The position numbers were made by a program, and so were the translations under genes. A model generated the notes under the pieces. That model was not told where the DNA came from. It did not search any database and was given only the letters and a program-made list of their open reading frames with translations. From assembly GCF_032854445.1 (NCBI RefSeq), contig NC_088301.1, positions 34,523,187 to 34,587,186 of the forward strand: 64,000 nucleotides of DNA, read 5' to 3'. This stretch comes from Liolophura sinensis (lineage: Eukaryota; Mollusca; Polyplacophora; Chitonida; Chitonidae). Shown one piece after another: positions 40,901 through 48,800 of this stretch (position 1 is its first letter; the number at the start of each line of letters is the position of its first letter).

Positions 40901-43900
40901 AATTTTTCATAATATGCATAAATAAATGTCTGCATCTTGTCAAGCTGCTGATGATAAAGTTGAGCATATTTGTCTACAGGGAATTATCACTGGATTTTGG
41001 GCTGGATGCCAGCAGAAAACATTCCATTTCCTGCACAGCAGAGACCATTTATAAATAAAGTTCATACATTTTGCCTTTGGTTTACAAGTCTGAATGTTTT
41101 TGAAATTCTTTCTACATTCTGATTCATTTGTAAATGTTATTGTGTATGTATAACCCAATTCAGTAATAAAATATGAAAACAAATAAAATAAATATTTGCA
41201 TGTGAGCATGTACATCACTAGCATAACATAACATTTCACAGTGGACTGGTGAAATCAATACTGTATTCAGATGCAGTGGTGCAAGAATTTGCTCTAATTA
41301 CTGACCTATGCTCAAAAGCACTGATATATATATAAATGGATACCAATGCTCTTGAACACAGGCCAGTAGTTAGAGAAAATTCTTATATGTATTGGTTAGG
41401 TTTAAGGTTTTAAGAGATAATAACTGCCCAGATATATGTAGTAAAGTTATATCCATACATAAACTTCATAAAAAATACATACTCTATTATGGCAAACTTA
41501 CTTGATCAGCTTTAACGTTTTCCACGGTGAAGTTGAACCAAACACGAAATCTAGGATTACACGTGTCTGCCGAATGAACAGGTCATATTCATAGTCTGTG
41601 ATATAATCCACTCGACCCAGATTTCCTTTTGAACAACAAAATAATTAAATTAAACAACAGTTAAATGCAATATTTACAGATTAAATAAACAGCAACTAAA
41701 ATGTGGATAATAAACTAAATGGAGATTGTCCTTGACATTATTAAAACATTCTTCTTTTACTCAGTGCAGTTGTATTATTAACTACACTTGCATCCTGAAA
41801 ATACTGCTTTCGCAATAAATATCCTCTACCTGTTTACTTTCAGAATAACAGCTATATTAAAGACAACATTAGAACAGAACATGCAATAATTTTGTCGCAA
41901 ATACACGAAACTTCCAAAAACTCAAACTTGATCTGTGATTTGTTTCAGTGAGGCCATGCACAAAGTTTTCATTCTCAAACAGTCTGAAAACCTGACTGCA
42001 GAAGGACAAATGGGCCTTCACTTTGTTGGAAATGAACAAAACAAAATAAAGCTCAAACTTGATCTGTAACCTCTTATGGTGAAACTGGTCAAATACCAAG
42101 TTTTAATTTAATATGACAGACCAAACATTTTTTAAAAGCAATGTCTGGAAAACTATAATCCTAATTTGGGAAGTCCTATGGAAACAGAAGTGCATCTTCG
42201 AATTTTCTAAATACATTTATTGCTGCAGACAACTTGGAAGATTTACATTTCTTTGATTGTTTGTTGTTTGTTTACTGACTGATTATATTTACATATACAA
42301 TGATGGTCAGTTTTTTGGGTTGAGGAAACCACTAACCTTTGACAACTTTCCAACAGGTGATTCACAGATATGTACATCACACTGGTGAAAGACCAGTGGT
42401 TTTCAATAAAGACAAGAGAGCATAAAAGGCCACATGAGTGTTGTGGACAGGCCCTACTGAGAGTGACAGTGGGTAAATGGAAGATTTACATATCTTGTAT
42501 ACAGTTTATGGCAAAATCCTTATGAAAATTAGTGGAAAAACACAAATGTTAAAAGTTTTTACATTTTCCCTGGGCAAATTTTATAACACAAACTTGTCAA
42601 AATTAAATTTTGTTTCTCCCTCTTTGTAACGGCCATAAAGCTTATTCATAAGGAAACTGCCTGATTGATTACAAATTATTCATCCTGTGGGAGTACATAT
42701 ACTAACCACTTTCAAAACAGGCATCAAATATAATGTGTCCTTTTTTTGGCCGGCCTGTGTGGCCAGGTGGGACTACTGCAAACTTGTTAACATTTCCCAC
42801 CACTGGATCCTCAACACTCTCAGAGTCACTGCCTAAAAAAGATAAGAACAGTAAACACACTGAAGCAGCCGAAAACCCAGGAGACCTCAAGCCTGAGCCA
42901 AGGGAAATAAATCTTGAAAAAATAGTTAAACTCTCTCTACATAATGAGATCTAGACCAGAAGGAAGCTCATTTTTGCATGCACATGTAATACACATTGAA
43001 ATAAACTAGGTAGAAGTAAGATCAGGTAAATATAGTGCATACATTACCAGGCAGCATAACATCTGACAGAGAGCAAAATAAACACAGATGAATTCTTTCA
43101 TAGAAAAGTGCCAAGCTGTACTGCAGTTTGTTTGATGACTTTTTAACTCTTGTCTGTTAATATGTGTCACAACTGCACTGAATACGAGATACAATAGCAA
43201 AGACATAGATATAATGGAATGTATTATGTTATAAATGTTGAGAATTGTCATCTTGAATTATACAGCTGAGGAAATCAATATAGTCAACATCTTCCCATCT
43301 TCTAGACCAGGTCTTTTTAATGATTTACATGCATGTATGTCAATGACGACTTCAACCATTGCAGAGACTACTAACTATGGCATATCTTTATTTAGTAAAA
43401 TGAAATTTCTTAAATGAAAATATAGCCTAAAGCAGTGATTTACACAACTACATATATGTATGTGTAATGAATCCAGGTTAAAAACAGAAATTCATTCAAA
43501 ATGAAATATGTTAAATCCAAATGTATTTGGAGACATGGAAGCAAAATCTAGCATCTGTTTACAATTATAACACACTAAACTCTTTAAGTCACCACATGAA
43601 GGCAAAATTTTTCACTTGTATGTTTGCAATCAGTTTTATGTCAATGAAAGACTGCACCAGCAGCTCAACTAGTGTCACAGGCTACTTTTTATCACCTAGG
43701 ATCACATGCGACTAGGGGAATCTACAAATTCGTTGTCCAAGAACGGCTGAGTTTGAACCTCCGCCTCATGAACCTTGCCACATGTATGTGAGTAGGCTGA
43801 GAAGGCTATAGGATGTTCAGTACCATATATAGCATTTGTAGCAATAAGTTAAAATCAAAGGATTGTTCATCATGTGTTACAACCTAAACTTTTGAATCAA

Positions 43901-44974
43901 AAGATTAAACCATATTCTAATTGTTGAATGAACTGAATTCCAGCATACGTTTAACGATAATGCATAATAAATATTCAGTGGTCCCGTACAAGGAAGCCAA
44001 ACCTTTACAACTGAAGGCTCACTGGCACTGGATAAGATAGACAGCACTTGTTTATGTTTTCTGATGGAATCAGATATCAGTGATGCATCCCAAGCTAGGG
44101 CAGAAAATGGAACATGACATGGAGTCCTTGGGCTCCAGAACTGATAGTTACATCCTTTAACCACTGCATGCAAATTTAAAATCTGCTGAACAACTTTACA
44201 GCAAATATACTACCTAGGCATCAATCAATGAGAGTTTTAATGAAATTATGACATGATAATGACAGTGTATCAAGAGTTGTTGGTGTTAATTACATCTTTA
44301 CCATCAGAGCAGTGAATTATGGTTCTTCTAGTGCAATGATATAGTTTATTTATTAGTATAAATGTAAGGACTAATTACGTATTTTGTAGGAGTCCATGGG
44401 AAATTTTCCACATCAGCAAAAAATTCACATCATTCACTTGAATCTGCATTTCATAGTGGAGCAGCATTTCTTTGATTATCACTTAGAGTATTAACCACAC
44501 TGTACACGGGTATGAACTATAAGTACCACAACTCTACATAAATAACACAGTGGCCAGTGCAGATCAAAGCATGTGTGTGATAGGTAGAAATCTGAATAAC
44601 ATTCTGCAGCACTTCATTACTTCAACTATACTGCTTTAAAACAATTCACATCGAGAAACTCCTCAAATTTACTTATTTATTTATTTAGTAAGTAAGTGAG
44701 TAAATATAGGCCCTTTATCATACTATCACTAGTATTCGTCTGCTATGACATGCCCTGACAACCTAGATTTTGTCCGTCCTGACATCGTTATGTGTCCCTT
44801 CGTTGCATTTAACGTCAATATCTTAAGCCAAACCATAATAACATGAAATCTGATTGTGCTGCTGATAATGCAGGAGATATATACGTAAAAATATTTCCTC
44901 AAAGCAATGTAAAAGTCAATAAACCTTTACTTGACAACTGTAAACAAACCTGAATCAACCTTCTTGTCGGCCAT
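16187..44974 (-). CDS. AGBL4: Cytosolic carboxypeptidase 6 (AGBL4/CCP6-like), nine 5' exons, 3' end missing
   Basis: Predicted M14-family metallocarboxypeptidase that removes glutamates from tubulin and other polyglutamylated proteins in the cytosol, typically at cilia and in neurons (family knowledge). Nine exons (44974-44950, 42832-42707, 41625-41502, 35083-34989, 34618-34402, 34143-34013, 21464-21350, 18851-18740, 16389-16187) join with canonical GT-AG borders and matching phases. They give about 382 codons that align along the whole length with human AGBL4 as I remember it (about 500 residues). Seen: CCP N-domain '[15 protein letters not shown]', '[20 protein letters not shown]', zinc ligands in '[10 protein letters not shown]' (H228, E231), 'MLNPDGV', substrate-binding 'GFDLNRHW', and the third zinc ligand in 'IDIHAHST' (H326). 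The exon carrying the catalytic glutamate ('TLEVSFY' in human) was not found. Two one-base frameshifts (exons 3 and 6) break the raw reading frame; everything else is intact, so I read them as assembly errors. Numbering assumes they are corrected. Confidence 0.93.
16390..18739 (-). other. AGBL4 intron 8
   Basis: Non-coding, 2.35 kb. It is mostly AT-rich but contains an unusually CpG-dense patch (about 17460-18030), listed separately. No other gene was recognised. Confidence 0.8.
17460..18030. promoter_or_regulatory. CpG-richer island inside AGBL4 intron 8, possible internal promoter
   Basis: About twenty CpG dinucleotides (for example 'cacgcgcgtgcac', 'gacgccgacgt', 'attcggcgac') are packed into roughly 500 bp, whereas flanking intron has very few. 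On the minus strand 'gccgATGACAAGTAAGTG' looks like a short first exon with a strong splice donor (at about 17523-17535). It could start a shorter AGBL4 transcript or another RNA, or be an enhancer. There is no direct evidence of transcription. Confidence 0.35.
18740..18851 (-). CDS. AGBL4: AGBL4 coding exon 8 (substrate-binding NR motif)
   Basis: 112 nt, acceptor ttcatag, donor GAT|GTAAGT (phase 0). It encodes [20 protein letters not shown] and then [18 protein letters not shown]. The GFDLNRHW motif supplies the Asn-Arg pair that binds the substrate C-terminal carboxylate in M14 enzymes. Confidence 0.94.
18852..21349 (-). other. AGBL4 intron 7
   Basis: 2.5 kb of AT-rich non-coding DNA. I saw no gene, no clear repeat family and no further exon. 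Confidence 0.8.
21350..21464 (-). CDS. AGBL4: AGBL4 coding exon 7
   Basis: 115 nt, acceptor ttttgcag, donor TATAG|GTAAGT (phase 2). It encodes [18 protein letters not shown] and [17 protein letters not shown], a core strand and loop of the M14 catalytic domain. It is separated from exon 6 by the largest fully spanned intron in the gene, about 12.5 kb. Confidence 0.93.
22869..22945. repeat. AT dinucleotide microsatellite
   Basis: A nearly pure (AT)n tract of about 75 bp with a 'ttatatatac' interruption, located in AGBL4 intron 6. Confidence 0.97.
24580..24905. promoter_or_regulatory. Candidate conserved/enhancer patch in AGBL4 intron 6
   Basis: An island of balanced composition with several CpGs ('gtcacgcgaggtgg', 'gacgtgtgg', 'ttcgtcagatg', 'tctcgcac') and E-box-like words ('cacctg', 'cagatg') in AT-rich intron. 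There is no conserved open frame. It is a guess from composition only; neighbouring ELAV is the more likely target of long-range elements in this locus. Confidence 0.2.
25783..25834 (+). repeat. G-rich low-complexity tract
   Basis: Repeated G runs of 4-12 with T/GT spacers ('gtgggtgggggggtgg' and a final run of about 12 G). The runs meet the usual G3+N1-7 quadruplex pattern on the plus strand, which is antisense to AGBL4. Confidence 0.9.
26497..26556. repeat. 60-bp direct duplication, copy 1
   Basis: This segment, containing 'ctctgtgccttcttacagtt' followed by 'ctaaaggtcagacttta', recurs at 27332-27391 in the same orientation with roughly 85% identity by eye. The copies are about 835 bp apart in AGBL4 intron 6. 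Confidence 0.85.
26781..26960 (+). repeat. Interspersed SINE-like repeat, best copy B
   Basis: The best-preserved copy: 'ggtgttttacaccataatca', 'ttatatgatgacggccagca', 'ttatggtgggaagaaaccca', 'gcagagaccgggggaaaccc', then 'atgaccatctgcacgtt'. Its left end is a TTTATTTATT-rich stretch. This core is, from memory, typical of molluscan SINE-type elements; a repeat-library search would name it. Confidence 0.75.
27332..27391. repeat. 60-bp direct duplication, copy 2
   Basis: Partner of 26497-26556, sharing 'ctctgtgccttcttacagtt' and the flanking 'cagagatacatttattttt'-type sequence. Confidence 0.85.
32227..32268 (-). repeat. C-tract repeat; G-quadruplex motif on AGBL4 sense strand
   Basis: Runs of five to seven C separated by single A, about five runs on the plus strand. 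The AGBL4 pre-mRNA (minus strand) is therefore GGGGGGGTGGGGGGGT-like, a strong intramolecular G4 pattern within intron 6. Confidence 0.92.
34013..34143 (-). CDS. AGBL4: AGBL4 coding exon 6 (zinc-binding HPGE), with an apparent 1-nt insertion
   Basis: 131 nt, acceptor ttttcag, donor CAAG|GTAAGG. It encodes [15 protein letters not shown] and [11 protein letters not shown], with zinc ligands H228 and E231. The two G's at 34023-34022 contain one too many: dropping one gives Y-V-C-Q-G, matching the human VCQG, and makes the 130-nt exon leave in phase 1 as exon 7 requires. An alternative donor at TACG|GTATGC would keep the raw frame but delete VCQ. Confidence 0.88.
34402..34618 (-). CDS. AGBL4: AGBL4 coding exon 5
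   Basis: 217 nt, acceptor tcgcag, donor AGTG|GTAAGG, leaving in phase 0. It contains the very conserved [20 protein letters not shown] stretch and [20 protein letters not shown], which link the N-domain to the catalytic domain. Only 370 nt separate it from exon 4, the tightest cluster in this gene along with exon 6 (258 nt away). Confidence 0.94.
34619..34988 (-). other. AGBL4 intron 4
   Basis: 370 nt intron with GTGAGT donor and cgcag acceptor. Nothing else was seen in it. Confidence 0.9.
34989..35083 (-). CDS. AGBL4: AGBL4 coding exon 4
   Basis: 95 nt, acceptor cttccag, donor AAATG|GTGAGT (phase 2). It encodes [19 protein letters not shown] followed by a [13 protein letters not shown]-type stretch, collinear with human CCP6. 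This is the end of the beta-sandwich N-domain that typifies cytosolic carboxypeptidases. Confidence 0.92.
36040..36462. promoter_or_regulatory. Candidate regulatory patch in AGBL4 intron 3
   Basis: A stretch of noticeably higher GC than its surroundings, with clustered E-box words ('gcgcagctgcagg', 'gcagcagctacagc', 'cagctcctgc') and AT-core homeodomain-like sites ('attagattag'). There is no coding potential that I can support. It is proposed only as a candidate enhancer; conservation would decide. Confidence 0.22.
36595..36611 (+). repeat. 17-nt poly-G run
   Basis: Uninterrupted run of 17 G, preceded by 'gtgggtgggtg'. This is a likely sequencing and assembly length-error site. Confidence 0.95.
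37430..37968. repeat. Tandem array, ~120-bp unit, about 4.5 copies
   Basis: The marker 'gatgatatgctcctccaaaa' recurs with 'ctcctcc' at about 37491, 37614, 37734 and 37853, i.e. spacings of 123, 120 and 119 bp. The unit also carries 'tctcaacatgtaaatgtatc' and 'tgactctacacttcctcaag'. The inner copies are nearly identical; the first and last are diverged or truncated. Each unit contains the small palindrome ATCATC-AGCA-GATGAT. Confidence 0.95.
38161..38260. repeat. Imperfect palindrome / hairpin
   Basis: The arms CCCACCCAACATTCT (38193-38207) and AGAATGTTGGGTAGGG (38234-38249) pair over 15 bp with one bulged base and a 26-nt loop. An outer pair ATCGGC/GCCGAT sits at 38161 and 38255. It may be a small foldback element; no target-site duplication was seen. 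Confidence 0.7.
41502..41625 (-). CDS. AGBL4: AGBL4 coding exon 3, with an apparent 1-nt deletion
   Basis: 124 nt with acceptor aaaag and donor CAA|GTAAGT. The first half reads [18 protein letters not shown] in frame. After 41570 the match to the family ([18 protein letters not shown]) continues only in the next frame. One extra C between 41570 and 41569 would restore a proline codon, as in the human sequence. With 125 nt the phases (1 in, 0 out) fit both neighbours, supporting a missing base in the assembly over a real lesion. Confidence 0.88.
41626..42706 (-). other. AGBL4 intron 2
   Basis: 1.08 kb non-coding. Around 42260-42370 'atacaatgatggtcag' and 'gggttgaggaaacc' look like a very degenerate copy of the interspersed repeat seen at 14.3, 26.8 and 57.1 kb (low confidence). 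Confidence 0.7.
42707..42832 (-). CDS. AGBL4: AGBL4 coding exon 2
   Basis: 126 nt, with acceptor ttttttag and donor AGTG|GTTAGT, entered and left in phase 1. It encodes an acidic leader (SDSESVEDP) followed by the conserved start of the CCP N-domain, including [15 protein letters not shown], which is nearly identical to the vertebrate protein. Confidence 0.92.
42833..44949 (-). other. AGBL4 intron 1
   Basis: 2.1 kb non-coding. It contains the left arm of a large inverted duplication (43937-44108) and an ATTT/AAGT-rich stretch near 44.68 kb. No gene was recognised. Confidence 0.8.
43937..44108 (+). repeat. Inverted duplication, left arm (AGBL4 intron 1)
   Basis: About 172 bp that is the reverse complement of 45230-45405 at roughly 90% identity. 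Shared blocks include 'taacgataatgcataataaa', 'tattcagtggtcccgtacaa' (one mismatch) and 'ggaatcagatatcagtgatg'. The spacer is about 1.1 kb and holds AGBL4 exon 1. Confidence 0.95.
44950..44974 (-). CDS. AGBL4: AGBL4 coding exon 1 (start codon)
   Basis: This short exon encodes MADKKVDS plus one base of the next codon. It ends at a CAG|GTTTGT donor. The start is chosen because the phase-1 end joins exactly to exon 2 (giving GSDSESVED...) and human AGBL4 also starts with a short acidic, poorly conserved leader. The N-terminus is variable in the family, so the start is inferred from splicing and not from similarity. Confidence 0.72.
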
Positions 44975-45861
44975 GTTTTCCCAGAATGCTCCTCCTCTTC
45001 GTTGACGTCACTAGCCCTGGGAGCGGACTTTGTGGACGTTTCTTTGTGTACACATGCATATATTTTTCTCACCCAATGAGCATATGCTAATGTCGTACGT
45101 GAAACACATTGACAATTACCCAGAAACGAACCTATGAACAAACTTCTCGTATAAAAATCTATGTTCTCTTCTGTGAGAAAAATGAATATCTTTAGTAAAT
45201 ATCAAGCATGAGAAATCATTTGACATATTTCATTTTCCCGCCCTAGCTTGGGACGCATCACTGATATCTGATTCCGTCAGAAAACATAATCAAGTGCTGC
45301 CTATCTTATCCAATGCCACTAAGCCTTCAATTGTAAAGGTTTGGCTTCCCTGTACGGGACCACTGAATATTTATTATGCATTATCGTTAAATGTATGCTA
45401 GAATGATGCCGTTGGCTGGCGTTGTAATTTATACACGAGGTCTTCGCACCAGCGCCGTAATAAAGTGATCGAGGGTTATTTTCGTTCCCTCACTGACAGC
45501 GTGCTGGTTATGTTCATGGTGTAGGGAGTCAGCGCAAGTTTCCTTCTTTATTGTTGTGTTTTATTTCGTCGTTATAGCCATACCATTGTTTATTTGTAAT
45601 AGTTACCTTGTTCTTAATTTTCTGCGCCGAAGAGGTCATTTTATCTGCGACGAAATTTATTCACTCTCATCGTCTGACTGAGTTTCCCACGCCATTTTTG
45701 TTCCATTTTATTCGTTGACTGTATTCAAAGACTGCGTGTAGACGGTATAGTGGGAGCTTGTATCTGGTTGGATTTAGAATTTTTATTTTAACAACGGCTT
45801 CCAATTGGAATACCGAACACTGGCCACATTACTCGAAAAAGGATTTTATTTGACAACACAG
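44975..45861. promoter_or_regulatory. Divergent promoter region of AGBL4 (-) and ELAV (+), including ELAV 5' UTR exon
   Basis: Under 900 bp separates the AGBL4 start codon (minus) from a strong plus-strand donor, ACACAG|GTAAGTGCG, ending at 45861. That donor is the best candidate for the end of ELAV's untranslated first exon. The interval from 45400 to 45860 is CpG-richer than the surroundings. Transcription starts cannot be placed from sequence alone, and the exon's left end is unknown. Confidence 0.6.
45230..45405 (-). repeat. Inverted duplication, right arm (shared promoter region)
   Basis: Reverse-complement partner of 43937-44108. It lies upstream of AGBL4 exon 1 and just left of the CpG-richer ELAV 5' region, so one arm is within the probable divergent promoter. 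Confidence 0.95.
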
Positions 45862-48800
45862 GTAAGTGCGAAAAATTAGGTGATATATGAAGGAACATGC
45901 ATGCGACTGTGATGTGTATTGCCTAACATGTGCTTGACATATGTACCTATACTTTGGTTATGAGAGCGACATCTGATAGACATTCATTTCATTGTTGATA
46001 TCGTATAAAGCAAGTCCTGCGGTGTTCGGTAGTAAATGTTGACATTTCTCGCTGCGAGTTGAGATGGGTTGAGTTGTCGCGTATTAGGGATGATATTTGG
46101 TTGCCCAAGCTGATAACGAACCTCGTCGTTGTTTTTCATTGTTCACTCAGGAGCGTAAAGCGTGGATAAAAAAAAGTAGGCCAAACAGTAGGGTGTTCCC
46201 GTGCAGCGCGTGCCGGCAGTAAGCATGGCACGTGGCACGCAGACCTCCACGCACAAATGGCTTTGTAAACACACCAGACTGTTAGCCTACACGCTTATAA
46301 AAGCAGACACCTTTTATTTGAAATCTGTGCTTTTCAGGTGGGCCATGGCCGATAGACAAATCCCCCCACCCCTCTCCCCCTCACCCATCGGTTTCAATTC
46401 GGGATTATCACGTATATGTACCATTGTGGTGGTTTCATTTGTAGAACTTTAAATTACATAACAGATTTATTTTGAACTAGACTTAGCCCATAAACATTGT
46501 TCTTGAAGCAGATTTGATTGAGATGCTGAAGTTCAGTTAATAATAAACAGGACAAGTCTACCATTGTTTTTTTGGTTTTTTGTTGTTGTTGTTCAAAGTG
46601 TGATGGGTGGAGCTTATTGCTTTCCATTTACAGTAGTAACAGCAGTGCTGTATATTCTGCATTGCCTTAGGGGTATGGGTTACTGTGAATAGTGACGACA
46701 CCTTTTCACTCTATTGTTTGTTGGATAAAGGCCAGCCGCGTTTTGGAGCTGAAGACAGCTGGTGGGTGAACTAAGGGCCCTGGGAAATAGGGTCAAATTT
46801 AGCCCAGGTATCATGGTCTCCCAGACCGAGACAGGTGCTGAAGTTGCAGCTATAGTGTCCATTTTGGTGATAGCTGGATTGTGAAAATATATGAACTAGA
46901 AATGTTATAGGTAGATTACACCATGGAGGTATACCCATTCTACCTTCATGATTACATGTATAATCAGAAGTCTGGACGTGGCCTATTTCCATATTTTTTT
47001 TTTTTTTTCTGTGACAGTGTATTCTTTGTTGGATAAATGCTAGGAGAACAGAGGTCTGAATTAAAACAAACCCTTTCTTGAGCACACAGGCGTGGGGACA
47101 CCATAGCTTTTTGACCTGTGCAATACACACTTGTAGGCTAGCCAAAGAGATATAAAGTGGTTAATGTGCTCTTGCAAATTTATAATCAGTCATTTTGTTA
47201 AATCACACATTACTGAATATGGTTTCCAGAACAGGGTTTTGTTGAATACACAATCAGGCTTAAAGTTTGTAATTTAAAACAGGCCAGATGCATCATGTGT
47301 AGCAAGTCTTAAATCTTCAGATTTTGCTGTACTGTGAAAATTTTTTAGCTTGAAACTTGTTCAGTTAACAAATACAAACTGTTGATGAAAAACAAATCAA
47401 ACACTAAATTACTACAAACTTTCTGCTTCTGTGGTGTTAAATTCTTATTGTTAACATATTCATTTGGCATCATATATTAAACGTGTGGGTAGGGAAGGAG
47501 TATTTCACAAGCCTGGGAATTCTTTGTCAGCGGATATAAATTTGAATATGTGATAAGCATTATTTATTGCACAAATGGGAATATTGTATCTGTAAACATT
47601 ACACACATGTTCAGTGTCAGAAGAGTAATAATCAAAAATGTGAACATTTTAATACCAGTTGTAAGACTATGGCTTGATCTGTATGCAGTTCCAAATTTTG
47701 TTTGGTATGCTGTATGTTGGTAAAACAATCTAGTTTCCTATTCTAACAGCCAATTTACATCCAAGTGAAAGTAACTTGGGATGCATAGTTGTGTGTTAGA
47801 TTTTTTTTTTATTTAACTCTCAGATAGTCTAGATATGATAAAATTGTACTAAACTGCATCTGCCTGTAGGCCACCATTTGCAGAGTGATGAATATATGGT
47901 CATAGGTTATTAATTTGCCCTCTTAGATATGCTCATTTCAGTGGGTAAAGGTGTGAAAAAAGCAATTCTGAAATTCTAGGTCAAACAGGACTGAGTGGGG
48001 AGGCTGTTAAACATATGCAAGGGGGTTAAGGCCATCTGTCGATGGTGATGGTGTTGCAGTGTAGAAATGGAAGGTCCACCAAAATTAACACCAGCCATTG
48101 TTTCTCTTCCATACAGATTACTCCAAGTTACTTGCATTAAATCTATTATTTATTGATTCACTTAATTATGTATGGGTGATTTGGAGGCCTCCTGCAGGGT
48201 GCAACTGGCCTGGAACTGGCAGTCGATGGACAGCTTAGGCTGGAATGAAATTACTTCAGAATTCCCCTGTGCACAATAGCTTTGCACAGTGAAAGGGTAT
48301 TAATGAGGGAGCGAATACTGGCTGTTCATTGGTTGATACTGGGTTCAGTGTTACTCTCGTAGAGGGCTATATCTGTAGCAGGTCATGTGGTAGCAGTTGT
48401 CATTCATTCAGCCAAGAGCGGCAGCAGCTGGGGAGGTCCTGTGTTCTTTTCTACTGGCAAGGCTATAACCTGGGCTTCAGTATCTTACCCTTAGCACCAT
48501 CTTACCCAGAGTCTAGACCTACATCACCAAAGCCAGGCTGTTCATTGAGGCTAGTCAAAACTTAAACCCTCAGATACACTCCATCCAAATGCAGGTAATG
48601 TGGACATGAAAATGTGTACAAAATTCGAAATGGTTATAACTGTGTTGTGATCGTGTTATTGTAATAGTGAATGTTTTGAGCATTTGTCTTGGTGATGTTA
48701 CAATGGTGTAATTTTGGCATTATACCATGCAGTGAGAAGGTTGGTAGGAGAACAGCTGACACACATACGGAACTCGAAGTAGCTATCCAGTGCCTGCTAG

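Larger units (their letters stand above)
35084..41501 (-). other. AGBL4 intron 3 (6.4 kb)
   Basis: Non-coding. It holds a balanced-composition patch (36.04-36.46 kb), a 17-G run (36.6 kb), a 120-bp tandem array (37.43-37.97 kb) and a hairpin (38.19-38.25 kb). A 92-codon plus-strand open frame at 38536-38814 has no recognisable motif and no splice context that I can support. Confidence 0.8.

Noticed and set aside
43937-45405. A DNA transposon with long terminal inverted repeats
   Set aside because: The spacer contains a bona fide AGBL4 exon, no transposase is present and no target-site duplication is visible at the outer ends.
46771-47145. 124-codon minus-strand open frame
   Set aside because: Contains a lysine run from a poly-T stretch and no family resemblance; lies antisense in the ELAV 5' UTR intron.
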